Of a stretch of 35,048 bases of DNA, positions 1 to 7,053 are shown piece after piece. The first letter of the stretch is position 1, and each line of letters starts with the position of its first letter. The stretch comes from Gammaproteobacteria bacterium (GTDB taxonomy: Bacteria; Pseudomonadota; Gammaproteobacteria; Pseudomonadales; Porticoccaceae). The position numbers were made by a program, and so were the translations under genes. The DNA is taken from the NCBI GenBank assembly GCA_003645535.1, contig QNFP01000013.1, positions 1 through 35,048 on the forward strand, read 5' to 3'. Under the pieces are notes generated by a model. The model made no database searches, was not told where the DNA came from, and saw only the letters and a program-made list of their open reading frames with translations.

Positions 1-1
1 A

Positions 2-544
2 AGTGGATCTACCATGCTGATGCGATGGCGCAATCAGTTTGTTGAGATGTGTGACTTGTTTGCCGCCAGCGACCCCGACATGAGGCTTACGTGGGCAGGG
101 CCAGATATGGGACTTAAAATGTTTGCCACTGCGAGGTTAATGGAAACCTGGGCTCATGGTTGGGAGATCTATGATTTGCTCGGTGTGGCTCGCAAGCAAA
201 CAGACCGGATTCGTCATATTGCCACTATCGGTGCAAAAACCTATGGGTGGACTTTTGCCAATCGTAAACTGGAGCCCCCGGGACCAATTCCCTACCTTAA
301 TCTAACTGCACCATCTGGGCAGACCTGGGAGTGGCACGCACCCCAGGAGGACAACCAGATCTCTGGAAGGGCAGTGGAGTTTTGCCAGGTGGTTACCCAG
401 GTTCGCAATATCGAAGATACCGGACTACAGGTAAGTGGTGAGCCAGCAAAACAGTGGATGGCTATTGCTCAGTGCTTTGCCGGGCCGCCTGAGGAACCGC
501 CAGCAAAAGGCTCTCGCGGACCATCATGTGAGCAGGAAGAATAA
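2..544 (+). CDS. MDMPI-like / TIGR03084-type metal-binding protein, 5' partial
   Basis: The frame is open to the left window edge, so the first ATG (position 14) is probably internal and the true start lies upstream. The visible 180 or so residues resemble the C-terminal part of the TIGR03084 family, related to mycothiol-dependent maleylpyruvate isomerases and the DinB four-helix fold. The stretch WAGPDMGLKMFATARLMETW, followed by AHGWEIYDLLG, is typical of that family, whose members usually run to about 250 residues. The substrate is unknown. The family is best known in actinobacteria, and mycothiol is not expected in a gammaproteobacterium, so another thiol or no thiol cofactor is likely. 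The metal-ligand half lies mostly outside the window. Confidence 0.7.
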   Translation, partial: SGSTMLMRWRNQFVEMCDLFAASDPDMRLTWAGPDMGLKMFATARLMETWAHGWEIYDLLGVARKQTDRIRHIATIGAKTYGWTFANRKLEPPGPIPYLNLTAPSGQTWEWHAPQEDNQISGRAVEFCQVVTQVRNIEDTGLQVSGEPAKQWMAIAQCFAGPPEEPPAKGSRGPSCEQEE

Positions 545-563
545 CTTTGAACTGTCCTGGCAG

Positions 564-611
564 AAATTATAGGTTTCTTAAATTATAGCTTTCTTAAATC
601 AGAGCCATTTT
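564..611. repeat. 16-bp imperfect tandem repeat at convergent gene ends
   Basis: Units begin at 564, 580 and 596. The first two differ at one base (AAATTATAGGTTTCTT and AAATTATAGCTTTCTT); the third is partial and diverges after about AAAT. The last unit covers the stop codon of the GFA-family gene (599-601 on the minus strand). See the findings on edge-located tandem repeats. Confidence 0.7.
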
Positions 612-967
612 AGCTTCGTATCTTCGTAAAAATCACCATCGGGCTCGAAGTGCTCTGGTTGATTAAGGCTGCCTAGCGTGATGTCGACGTATTTTTTATT
701 GTGTGTCGTCACACAGGCGATTGGGGTACCACACTCCGCGCAGAAGTAACGGTCACCTTCCGCCGAGGAATTGAGGTGTTTTGGCTGCTCCGCTACATAT
801 TGGAAGTTTTGCCTGTCCACCACTAGCCATGACATATACGGTGCGCCACTGGTACGTCGGCACATAGAGCAATGACAATTTACTACCCGTTTGACTTCGC
901 CGGTGATTTCGTAACGAATTTTGCCACAGAAACATCCGCCTTCTACTAATGCTTGATTAGTCGACAT
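599..967 (-). CDS. GFA / CENP-V family zinc protein
   Basis: A 122-residue protein of the GFA (glutathione-dependent formaldehyde-activating enzyme) fold. The N-terminal GGCFCGKIRYEI, then NCHCSMCRRTSGAP and the later FCAECGTPI give the set of zinc-binding cysteines expected for this beta-tent fold. A good Shine-Dalgarno (GGAGG) precedes the ATG at 967. Most small GFA paralogues have no proven substrate; only Gfa-type enzymes accept S-hydroxymethylglutathione, so formaldehyde handling is possible but not shown. It is convergent with the upstream MDMPI-like gene. Confidence 0.85.
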   Translation of the reverse strand: MSTNQALVEGGCFCGKIRYEITGEVKRVVNCHCSMCRRTSGAPYMSWLVVDRQNFQYVAEQPKHLNSSAEGDRYFCAECGTPIACVTTHNKKYVDITLGSLNQPEHFEPDGDFYEDTKLKWL

Positions 968-1034
968 TGTCGCCTCCGTCTGCCGCTGACTATAGCTGAC
1001 CAGTAATCTAACAAACCTGTATTTGGTCTAGTTT

Positions 1035-1221
1035 AGGGAATCTCTGATTAATTCTGGACGAAGTAGATTGTAGGCCAAAATGTTCAGATTCAAGGCGAAA
1101 ATCGCACGTAATAGCAGGCTATTGCGAAGATTTGCACCAACAGTAGGCGCTATTAAGGCGACGAAGAAGCTGGGTATTTTGGATGCAAGATACGAGTTCA
1201 TGAATTGATCAGAGGTTCCTT
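1035..1221. mobile_element. MITE-like non-coding element with 20-bp terminal inverted repeats
   Basis: The left end (1035-1054, AGGGAATCTCTGATTAATTC) and the reverse complement of the right end (1202-1221) agree at 17 of 20 positions, including CTCTGAT and AATTC. The ~190 bp element has no ORF of useful size. Its interior has a second, imperfect inverted repeat around AATAG/CTATT (about 1109-1125), so the transcript could fold into a long hairpin. It ends 8 bp before the stop codon of the class II aldolase-like gene. Similar short elements with GGAACCTCTGAT-type ends are, from general knowledge, common between genes in gammaproteobacteria and may be mobilised in trans. No second copy is seen in this window. 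Confidence 0.7.
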
Positions 1222-1229
1222 AGTTATTA

Positions 1230-2024
1230 TTAGTCAAACATATCCGGCTCTTCTGCCACAATTACATTGTAAAGCGGCTGGAAACTGAACCATCCGGCCT
1301 GTTCAGTGCCCACTGTATCGTAAGTAATATTAGCGATTTTTGGCCTAATCAATTTTGGTGTTCCCGCGGCCTCAGCCAACAGTTGTGCCTGGCAAGTACG
1401 CTCCATGGTGATAAACCACCAGACCGCAGAATCCACCGACTCACCGACTGTTAGCAGGCCATGATTCTGCAATATGCAGGCTTTGTATTGACCCAGTACC
1501 GAGCCGATGCGCTTGCCCTCGCTATCATCTAGCACTACTCCCGTGAAATCGTCGAACAGAGAATGATCTTCGTAGAATGCACAGGAATCCTGTGTCAAGG
1601 GATCGAGCTTGCGCCCCAAAGATGACCAGCTTTTACCGTATACTGAGTGAGCATGGGCGGCTGCTATTACATCCGGTCTGGCTGCATGAATATTACCGTG
1701 AATGGTAAAAGCAGCTCCATTGAGCAAACCTTCACCTTCAACTATCTCACCTTTGTGATTGACCAGCAGTAGCTGGGACATTGTCATCTGTTTAAAGGAT
1801 ACTCCAAATGGATTTACCCAAAAATGGTCAGTATGTTCAGGGTCTCGAACTGTGATGTGGCCGGCAGCACCTTCATCGAAACCGAATTTTCCAAATAAGC
1901 GAAATGCTGCTGTTAGCCTCTTCTTGCGATGTAATCGCTCTTCTTCAACTGTTGCGAAAGATTCCGTTTGCGAGGGGAAGCCTACGCTTTGAGGCATAAT
2001 CACGTTATATTCTGGTTTGTTCAT
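1230..2024 (-). CDS. class II aldolase/adducin family protein
   Basis: A 264-residue class II aldolase/adducin-fold protein. The N-terminal helix (LTAAFRLFGKFGFDEGAAGHITVRDP) matches the start of the fold. The HGNIHAARPDVIAAAHAHS segment carries the AHAHS metal-ligand histidine pair, and LQNHGLLTVGES supplies the third histidine (QNHG). Members include fuculose- and ribulose-phosphate aldolases/epimerases, but many of about this length act in uncharacterised catabolism, so the substrate is left open. The ATG at 2024 has GCAGGAG about 7 bp upstream. The MITE-like element abuts the 3' end. Confidence 0.85.
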   Translation of the reverse strand: MNKPEYNVIMPQSVGFPSQTESFATVEEERLHRKKRLTAAFRLFGKFGFDEGAAGHITVRDPEHTDHFWVNPFGVSFKQMTMSQLLLVNHKGEIVEGEGLLNGAAFTIHGNIHAARPDVIAAAHAHSVYGKSWSSLGRKLDPLTQDSCAFYEDHSLFDDFTGVVLDDSEGKRIGSVLGQYKACILQNHGLLTVGESVDSAVWWFITMERTCQAQLLAEAAGTPKLIRPKIANITYDTVGTEQAGWFSFQPLYNVIVAEEPDMFD

Positions 2025-2399
2025 AATGTTTCTCCTGCAAAGAACTCAAAGGCATTACGGACGGCACATTTGTTGGTTGCGGTGTGCGGGCCTGACTTTT
2101 GAAAAACTAAAAGTTGTTTGTTACGATTTTTCAGTTCGTCGTTTAGAGCGTAGCACAAAGTGTCCCAGTCGTGAGTTCTGAAACTGGGCTGACTATCGGG
2201 CCCTGATATGGGGGCAGCGTAGGGGTTTGTGATTTTGCTGTGCTTTCCTTATGGAACGCCTTATAGAAAGTATCATGGAAGCCTTATGCAAAACTTTATG
2301 GCAAGACTAACGAGAAGCTAAATGAACGACCTTTTGAAAGATATAACAAAATAATAGCCCAAAAACAGGTGGTTTCTTAAATGCTACAGGGCGCGAGAT
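2025..2399. other. divergent intergenic region
   Basis: 375 bp between the class II aldolase-like gene (minus) and the diguanylate cyclase gene (plus), so it should hold both promoters. The only clear element is an inverted repeat ACTTTT / AAAAGT at 2095-2114. No riboswitch, RNA gene or convincing small ORF was recognised. Confidence 0.5.
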
Positions 2400-3248
2400 A
2401 TGCAAGATAATATATTTTTCCTGGCATTCGCAGCGTTAATCTCTGGGCTTATCATTCTTTCGTTGGCTCTGTTTTCTTCGGTCCGACTGGTCCGAAAACT
2501 TCCGGATGGTACGCTCAAAAATCTGTGGGAATATTTGGTTTATTTTATATTATTATTTATCGCAGGCTATGTTATTTACGGAGTTACGATCTGGAATTCA
2601 GGATACTTGTTTGTCCATCTGGTTGTCTCGGGAATATTTTTATGTGGTGCTATATTCGTATATATTGTTTGCCTCTTAACCTTAAATACAATTAGCGATA
2701 TCCAGCGTATTTCCGTGCTCGAACAGGAAACGATTATAGACCCATTGATGGGTATTTTTAATCGTCGCTACCTTGAGCGTCGTCTCGATGAAGAGTTCAG
2801 CAGATCGCAAAGATACCATCTTTCCCTTTCTCTGCTTATGCTGGATATTGATCGCTTCAAAAACGTTAATGACGTATATGGGCATCAGGCAGGAGACATT
2901 GTGCTCAAAAACCTGGCCCGGTTAATCGTTAAACTGTTACGAGAAACAGATTTTGTCGCGCGCTATGGCGGCGATGAAGTAGTTGTTATTCTGCCAAACA
3001 CGACTATATCGGATGCCACTGTAATTGCTGAGCGAATCCGCATGCAGATTTTCGAACACCTTACCATTGGCGATGGTAAGGCCGCTGGGCGGACAATAAC
3101 CGGGATTACAGTAAGTATCGGTGTTTCCTGTGTAAGTGACAAAAATTACAACGTTCATGAGCTTACGCTAGCTGCTGACAAAGCTTTATACCAGGCCAAA
3201 GAAAAGGGTCGTAATCGAATTGCTGTTTATGATTCACAGGAAAATTGA
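2400..3248 (+). CDS. membrane-bound diguanylate cyclase (GGDEF domain)
   Basis: A 282-residue inner-membrane protein expected to make cyclic di-GMP from two GTP. Three hydrophobic segments (about 5-26, 43-64 and 69-95) precede a cytoplasmic GGDEF domain from about residue 113. The domain opens with DPLMGIFNRRYL, has metal-site LDIDRFKNVND (148-158) and the signature GGDEV at 190-194, with Val where Phe is usual. RETD at 181-184, five residues before the signature, is a standard product-inhibition I-site. There is no PAS, HAMP or EAL domain; the membrane part is too short to name as a known sensor. The Shine-Dalgarno is weak. It probably forms a single-gene unit. Confidence 0.9.
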   Translation: MQDNIFFLAFAALISGLIILSLALFSSVRLVRKLPDGTLKNLWEYLVYFILLFIAGYVIYGVTIWNSGYLFVHLVVSGIFLCGAIFVYIVCLLTLNTISDIQRISVLEQETIIDPLMGIFNRRYLERRLDEEFSRSQRYHLSLSLLMLDIDRFKNVNDVYGHQAGDIVLKNLARLIVKLLRETDFVARYGGDEVVVILPNTTISDATVIAERIRMQIFEHLTIGDGKAAGRTITGITVSIGVSCVSDKNYNVHELTLAADKALYQAKEKGRNRIAVYDSQEN

Positions 3249-3282
3249 TTCACAAGAGCTGATGTGGGAGGCTTGCTGTTCT

Positions 3283-3328
3283 ACCCTGAAAGAGGGTTGA
3301 GCATCTATTACACTATTATTTAGATGCT
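3283..3328 (+). other. two adjacent hairpins 3' of the diguanylate cyclase gene
   Basis: ACCCT-gaaag-AGGGT (3283-3297) is followed by an 8-bp stem AGCATCTA / TAGATGCT (3300-3307 and 3321-3328, 13-nt loop). Only AGTTTTG follows, so this is a weak candidate terminator or a 3' mRNA-stabilising structure. Confidence 0.35.
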
Positions 3329-3470
3329 AGTTTTGCGGCACTAGCTTATTAGGCACTAGACATCAGGTTTTGGGGTGCCAGCACAACCACATGCCCTCTA
3401 GTTGAGAGCTGATCGGCTGGTCAAAAAAGACATCTACCAGTGCGAATATTTTTAATCATGGCCGACCGTT

Positions 3471-3581
3471 TTAGCCAATCATAAGTGACACGAAAATTGC
3501 CAGGAACATAATTAAAAGGAGGGTTCCTATGGTCAACCCAATTCGTGTCCATGTTTGTTTGTCGCTAATAGATTCAGTCAT
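3471..3581 (-). CDS. 36-residue single-span membrane small protein
   Basis: ATG at 3581 with GGAGAG 8 bp upstream opens a 36-codon frame ending in TAA at 3471. The product starts MTESISDKQTWTRIG, a polar N-terminus with an aromatic/arginine pair, and then runs as a strongly hydrophobic helix (about residues 15-36, ending VSLMIG) right to the C-terminus. This is the layout of small inner-membrane regulatory peptides. The good ribosome site, a candidate promoter upstream and the regular amphipathic-to-hydrophobic layout argue for a real gene. The family was not recognised and no function is proposed. It lies downstream of the GDPD gene but seems to have its own promoter. Confidence 0.65.
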   Translation of the reverse strand: MTESISDKQTWTRIGLTIGTLLLIMFLAIFVSLMIG

Positions 3582-3625
3582 ATTTGACTCTCCGTTTGCA
3601 GATTCGTTTTCTCATGCTAGCCGAC

Positions 3626-3655
3626 TATATGCTAATCGAATAATTTTTAGGTCAA
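3626..3655 (-). promoter_or_regulatory. candidate sigma-70 promoter for the 36-residue protein
   Basis: On the minus strand TTGACC (3655-3650) is separated by 18 bp from CATATA (3631-3626), about 45 bp before the ATG. The -35 is good and the -10 mediocre; assigned by eye. Confidence 0.35.
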
Positions 3656-3701
3656 ATTGACAAGAATCAATAAATTATCAGCTTTAGGCTGGCAAAGTTC
3701 A

Positions 3702-4484
3702 TCATTCTTTGAGATGTAACTTACTGTCGATCAGGTTTGCGCAGGCATCCATTTGTTTGAGCATATTGCCTATGTCGAAAGTCTCGATTTTAGTGGCGCC
3801 ACGATCAAGCCAGTATAGAGCCCGCTGAGGATCATCGATTTCATAGAGGATAATTTCCGCAGCGATTTGACCGAGCCTGGCCTTTTTTGGTATTTTTTGA
3901 TATTTACAGAAAATGGTGTCCGGTTTAATCATCTGGATGTCAGCTTTATCTAGATCTTTCCAGTGATTAAGGACAATACCGCATCGGCGCCAGCCTTGAT
4001 GCCGGGCGTAAGCAATAAAGTTATAGTCGAAGCTAATTAAACAGCACTGGTTGGCCATTCCTTTCAGACAGTGGGTAAGTGCCAGAAATGTCTCGGTAAC
4101 CCCGGCAAAAGCAATCGCTTCTTTTTTGATCTCGATATAGGCAGTTACCTGAGGCTGTTTTCTTAGTAATTCTACGAAAGCGGATAGCGGGGTCACAGTT
4201 TCGTTAATAAAATCTTTGCCCAGGCGTTTAGGCTCATAAGCCGGTACCGCGCTCAGTTGCTGCAGAGATAAATCATTCAACTTGCCGGCTCTGCCACTGA
4301 CTCTTTGCAAGCGAGGGTCGTGATATAAAACAGGTTGTAGATCCGCGCTCAGTAGAATATCGGTTTCCAGGTTTAGTGCACCGGCGTCGATAGCCTTTTG
4401 ACAAGAGAGCAGTGTGTTTTCAGGGTAAAGCCGCTGATAGCCCCTGTGTGCAACCAGATGATTCCTGTATCTGTTCAATACCAA
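3702..4484 (-). CDS. glycerophosphodiester phosphodiesterase
   Basis: A 260-residue cytoplasmic GDPD-family enzyme (UgpQ-like), hydrolysing glycerophosphodiesters to glycerol-3-phosphate and an alcohol. The TIM-barrel metal/phosphate residues are visible: HRGYQRLYPENT (13-24), LETD (39-42), YHDP (54-57) and IEIKK. No signal peptide is present. The frame has no ATG near its beginning. The given start is a TTG with no clear ribosome site, an in-frame TAG lies about 30 bp upstream, and a second TTG at 4478 is equally possible. It follows the RibA gene by 78 bp on the same strand; a shared transcript is possible but there is no functional link. Confidence 0.88.
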   Translation of the reverse strand: MVLNRYRNHLVAHRGYQRLYPENTLLSCQKAIDAGALNLETDILLSADLQPVLYHDPRLQRVSGRAGKLNDLSLQQLSAVPAYEPKRLGKDFINETVTPLSAFVELLRKQPQVTAYIEIKKEAIAFAGVTETFLALTHCLKGMANQCCLISFDYNFIAYARHQGWRRCGIVLNHWKDLDKADIQMIKPDTIFCKYQKIPKKARLGQIAAEIILYEIDDPQRALYWLDRGATKIETFDIGNMLKQMDACANLIDSKLHLKE

Positions 4485-4562
4485 GGCTTTGCAGCCGTTG
4501 GGAAATCGCTGCTAACTCGGTAATAGCCTGTGGCAGTAGAAGAGCAGAGGATGACAGAGATT

Positions 4563-5354
4563 CTAAATGTCATCGGGCAGGGTATGACCTTTGCTGCGTT
4601 TGGAACGAAGGTAGCGGATATTGTGTTCATTGATACCTGTTACCAGTGGTACGACACCGGATACAATTTGCCCGCCCTGTTCGAGATGTTCTCGTTTGTG
4701 CGGATTGTTGGATAGCAGCTGTACGGGGCGTCCTGAAAGCAGGTAACGAAGGATTACTGCAGCATCGGAAAAATCTCTGGAGTCTTCTGGTAGCCCCAGC
4801 GATACGTTAGCCTCGAAGGTGTCCTGGCCCGCATCCTGTAATAGATAGGTAATAGCCTTCGCCCACAGTCCAATGCCACGACCTTCGTGACCGGACATGT
4901 ACACGACTGCACCGCCACCAGCATCCTTCATTTGTCGAAAGGCAGCGTCTAACTGGGGGCCGCAGTCACAACGCATGGAACCGAAGATATCTCCTGTCAA
5001 ACAACAGGAGTGAACGCGCACCAGTGGCCTGGTTTGTTCGCGAAAACCGGGCAGGGCAAATACGGAGTTCACTGACATGTTGGCCTGCAATAATTCTCTA
5101 AAAGCGTGGCTCTCACTGTTTTTGACATCTTTTGCCGCGGTAAGTACATGTGCTAATTCGACCCTCCTTACAAAGGGATACCATTGCAGATTTACGATTG
5201 TTCCGTCGATCAATCTGGGGATATTAACGGGGCCTAATACAGAAATGTAAGGTATCTCATCATCGCCAACTTCTCTGCCGTCTTGATCGAGATCGACCAA
5301 CTGGTGATTCCTGGCCAGTTGCTCGCGGATAGTTTTATCTACATAACTAAACAC
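4563..5354 (-). CDS. ribA: GTP cyclohydrolase II with extended N-terminus
   Basis: Converts GTP to 2,5-diamino-6-ribosylamino-pyrimidinone phosphate, formate and pyrophosphate, the first step of riboflavin synthesis. Zinc ligands Cys118, Cys129 and Cys131 lie in CLTGDIFGSMRCDCG. GHEGRGIGL (155-163), Tyr170 and DSR (191-193, with the catalytic-type Asp/Arg) are conserved, as are LLSNNPHK and the C-terminal VPLVTGINEHN. It is 263 residues against about 196 for E. coli RibA; the extra ~60 residues are N-terminal and do not look like a DHBP synthase (RibB) domain, so this is not a RibBA fusion. The start is GTG at 5354 with AAGG 8 bp upstream. No other rib gene is near. Confidence 0.88.
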   Translation of the reverse strand: MFSYVDKTIREQLARNHQLVDLDQDGREVGDDEIPYISVLGPVNIPRLIDGTIVNLQWYPFVRRVELAHVLTAAKDVKNSESHAFRELLQANMSVNSVFALPGFREQTRPLVRVHSCCLTGDIFGSMRCDCGPQLDAAFRQMKDAGGGAVVYMSGHEGRGIGLWAKAITYLLQDAGQDTFEANVSLGLPEDSRDFSDAAVILRYLLSGRPVQLLSNNPHKREHLEQGGQIVSGVVPLVTGINEHNIRYLRSKRSKGHTLPDDI

Positions 5355-5504
5355 ATTTAATACCTTGTTTATATCGGACGGGAGATCGTATCTAGCCTGT
5401 CGAATAGTTTACGAGACTAAAGTTTGGGGCAAAACAGATTTATTCAACAGTTCCAGCCCTTTAGCGGGCAGGTTGTGTTGGCGTCATAAGGCCTTTCGCT
5501 AACG

Positions 5505-6347
5505 TTACTGGCTGGCTTCTGCCGCCTCCAGAGTCTGCATGATCAAGGTGTTGATAGTCATCGGCCCGACACCGCCTGGCACCGGTGTGTACGCACTGGC
5601 TCGGTCGTGGATGGCTGATAATTCCACATCGCCAACGCCGCCCGGATGATAGCCGGCATCTATCACCACAGCGCCACTTTTGATCCATTCCCCTTTGATA
5701 AATTCAGGTTTACCTACGGCGCCGACCACAATGTCGGCTTGCCTGACCAGCCTGTCCAGGTCGAGAGTGCGGGAGTGACAAATGGTGACGGTAGCGTTTT
5801 TGTTTAGCAACATCATTGCCATGGGTTTGCCGAGAATTGGACTGCGTCCGACGATAACAGCATGTTTGCCTTCCAGGGGGATACTGTAAGCCGCCAGCAA
5901 GCGCATAATACCTTGCGGTGTAGCGGAACCGTAGGCAGGCTCAGCCATAGCCATGCGGCCAAAACCGTGACAGGTTACGCCATCCACGTCCTTGCGTAGT
6001 TCAATACTGTCAAAACAGAGCCTTTCTTCGATTTGCTCTGGCACCGGGTGCTGCAGCAAAATACCATGGCAATCAGGGTTGTCATTTAACTGGTGTATTT
6101 TTGCTAGTAACTCTTCCGTTGTGGTGTTGACAGGTAATTCAATGGCGACGGATTCCATGCCCACCCGTTGGCAGGCATTTTGTTTCATGCGCACATAAGT
6201 GGCTGATGCAGGATCATCGCCGACCAGAATAGTGGCGAGAATAGGGGTATTGCCCCCGCTGTTCGCCTTTAACGTTTGTACGCGTTGGGCAAAGTCAGAC
6301 TCGCTTTGTTTCGCCAGAGATTTGCCGTCAAGAATAGTGGCTGCCAT
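5505..6347 (-). CDS. folD: methylenetetrahydrofolate dehydrogenase/cyclohydrolase
   Basis: A bifunctional folate enzyme interconverting methylene-, methenyl- and 10-formyl-tetrahydrofolate with NADP. ATG at 6347 (MAATILDGK) is chosen over one 63 bp upstream because family homology begins here and AGGA lies just before it. Catalytic Tyr51 and Lys55 are in YVRMK. The loop normally written QLPLP reads QHPVP, with Gln99 kept. KDVDG, VVGRS-like [17 protein letters not shown] and [11 protein letters not shown] follow in order. The QHPVP form with [13 protein letters not shown] marks a divergent FolD subgroup. The tRNA cluster lies on its other side, an association seen for folD in several gammaproteobacteria. 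Confidence 0.93.
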   Translation of the reverse strand: MAATILDGKSLAKQSESDFAQRVQTLKANSGGNTPILATILVGDDPASATYVRMKQNACQRVGMESVAIELPVNTTTEELLAKIHQLNDNPDCHGILLQHPVPEQIEERLCFDSIELRKDVDGVTCHGFGRMAMAEPAYGSATPQGIMRLLAAYSIPLEGKHAVIVGRSPILGKPMAMMLLNKNATVTICHSRTLDLDRLVRQADIVVGAVGKPEFIKGEWIKSGAVVIDAGYHPGGVGDVELSAIHDRASAYTPVPGGVGPMTINTLIMQTLEAAEASQ

Positions 6348-6446
6348 TGAGTTCCTATTTGTTTGCAGGGTTTGGGGTAAGTAGAGTATGGATACGAAAC
6401 ATTTTCTCATGTCATTGCAGTCAAGAGAAGGACTCAGCGTAAGGCT

Positions 6447-6482
6447 GTTTGATGCAGGTTCGTTTGATGCAGGTTCGTTTGA
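6447..6482. repeat. 15-bp tandem repeat upstream of the tRNA promoter
   Basis: GTTTGATGCAGGTTC occurs at 6447-6461 and 6462-6476, exactly identical, with a third partial copy (GTTTGAT) from 6477. The third copy runs into the -35 box of the tRNA promoter. Confidence 0.85.
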
Positions 6483-6511
6483 TTGACCACATACACGGTG
6501 AGCGGTATCAT
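6483..6511 (+). promoter_or_regulatory. tRNA operon promoter with GC-rich discriminator
   Basis: TTGACC (6483-6488), a 17-bp spacer and TATCAT (6506-6511) are followed at once by GCGCGCC. Strong hexamers plus a GC-rich discriminator are typical of stable-RNA promoters under stringent (ppGpp/DksA) control. The tRNA-Pro begins 27 bp after the -10. Confidence 0.6.
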
Positions 6512-6537
6512 GCGCGCCTCCTTATGGGGTCGGTTTT

Positions 6538-6614
6538 CGGGGAATAGCGCAGTCTGGTAGCGCGCCTGCTTTGGGAGCAGGATGTCGGGGGTTCGAATCC
6601 CTCTTCCCCGACCA
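6538..6614 (+). tRNA. tRNA-Pro (anticodon TGG)
   Basis: A 77-nt cloverleaf: acceptor CGGGGAA pairs with TTCCCCG, the anticodon loop is TTTGGGA with TGG at positions 34-36, the T-loop is GGTTCGAATCC-like and CCA is encoded. Confidence 0.97.
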
Positions 6615-6648
6615 ATTTGCAAAGGTTATGTGGGTGTACAAAGATTAT

Positions 6649-6725
<77 letters not shown>

Positions 6726-6743
6726 CAACTTCCGGCGATGACC

Positions 6744-6782
6744 TGTGGCAATCACTTGTGGCAATCACTTGTGGTAATGCCT
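6744..6782 (+). repeat. 13-bp tandem repeat in the tRNA-Arg/tRNA-His spacer
   Basis: TGTGGCAATCACT at 6744-6756 and again at 6757-6769, then a diverged copy TGTGGTAATGCCT at 6770-6782. It would be part of the tRNA precursor. Confidence 0.85.
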
Positions 6783-6811
6783 GCTTCAAATCGAGATGTA
6801 AAAAGAGTAAT

Positions 6812-6888
6812 GGTGGCTGTAGCTCAGTCGGTAGAGCACAGGATTGTGATTCCTGAGGTCGCGGGTTCAATCCCCGTCAGCCACCCCA
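6812..6888 (+). tRNA. tRNA-His (anticodon GTG)
   Basis: Acceptor GTGGCTG pairs with CAGCCAC, the anticodon loop is TTGTGAT giving GTG, with encoded CCA. The extra 5' G (6812) and discriminator C (6885) are the His identity pair. It is the third gene of the operon. Confidence 0.97.
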
Positions 6889-6916
6889 TATAAATCAATG
6901 GGTTATACAGATTAGC

Positions 6917-6954
6917 CAATAAAGTTGTTTAACTTTATTGATGCCGGAAACGGC
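6917..6954 (+). other. tandem hairpins after the tRNA operon
   Basis: A perfect 10-bp stem CAATAAAGTT / AACTTTATTG with GTTT loop (6917-6940) is followed by GCCG-GAAA-CGGC (6943-6954). No T-run follows, so this may be a processing or Rho-independent-like end rather than a classic terminator. Confidence 0.4.
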
Positions 6955-6988
6955 CCTGAATAGAGTCTATGGAGTTAAACCTTGGTAT

Positions 6989-7014
6989 AAAAAAAGCCGC
7001 TAGTTCATAGCGGC
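6989..7014 (-). terminator. intrinsic terminator of the SMP-30 gene
   Basis: On the minus strand the stem GCCGCTA / TAGCGGC (5-nt loop, 6996-7014) is followed by seven T. It lies about 40 bp after the stop of the SMP-30-like gene. Confidence 0.8.
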
Positions 7015-7053
7015 CATTTTAAATATATAATTCTCCTGAATTGTTCAAATAAC

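Noticed and set aside
4485-4562. Minus-strand open frame between ribA and the GDPD gene reading like AITELAAISQRLQSLGIEQ
   Set aside because: Amphipathic and protein-like, but it has no start codon or ribosome site and ends inside the GDPD gene; probably chance.
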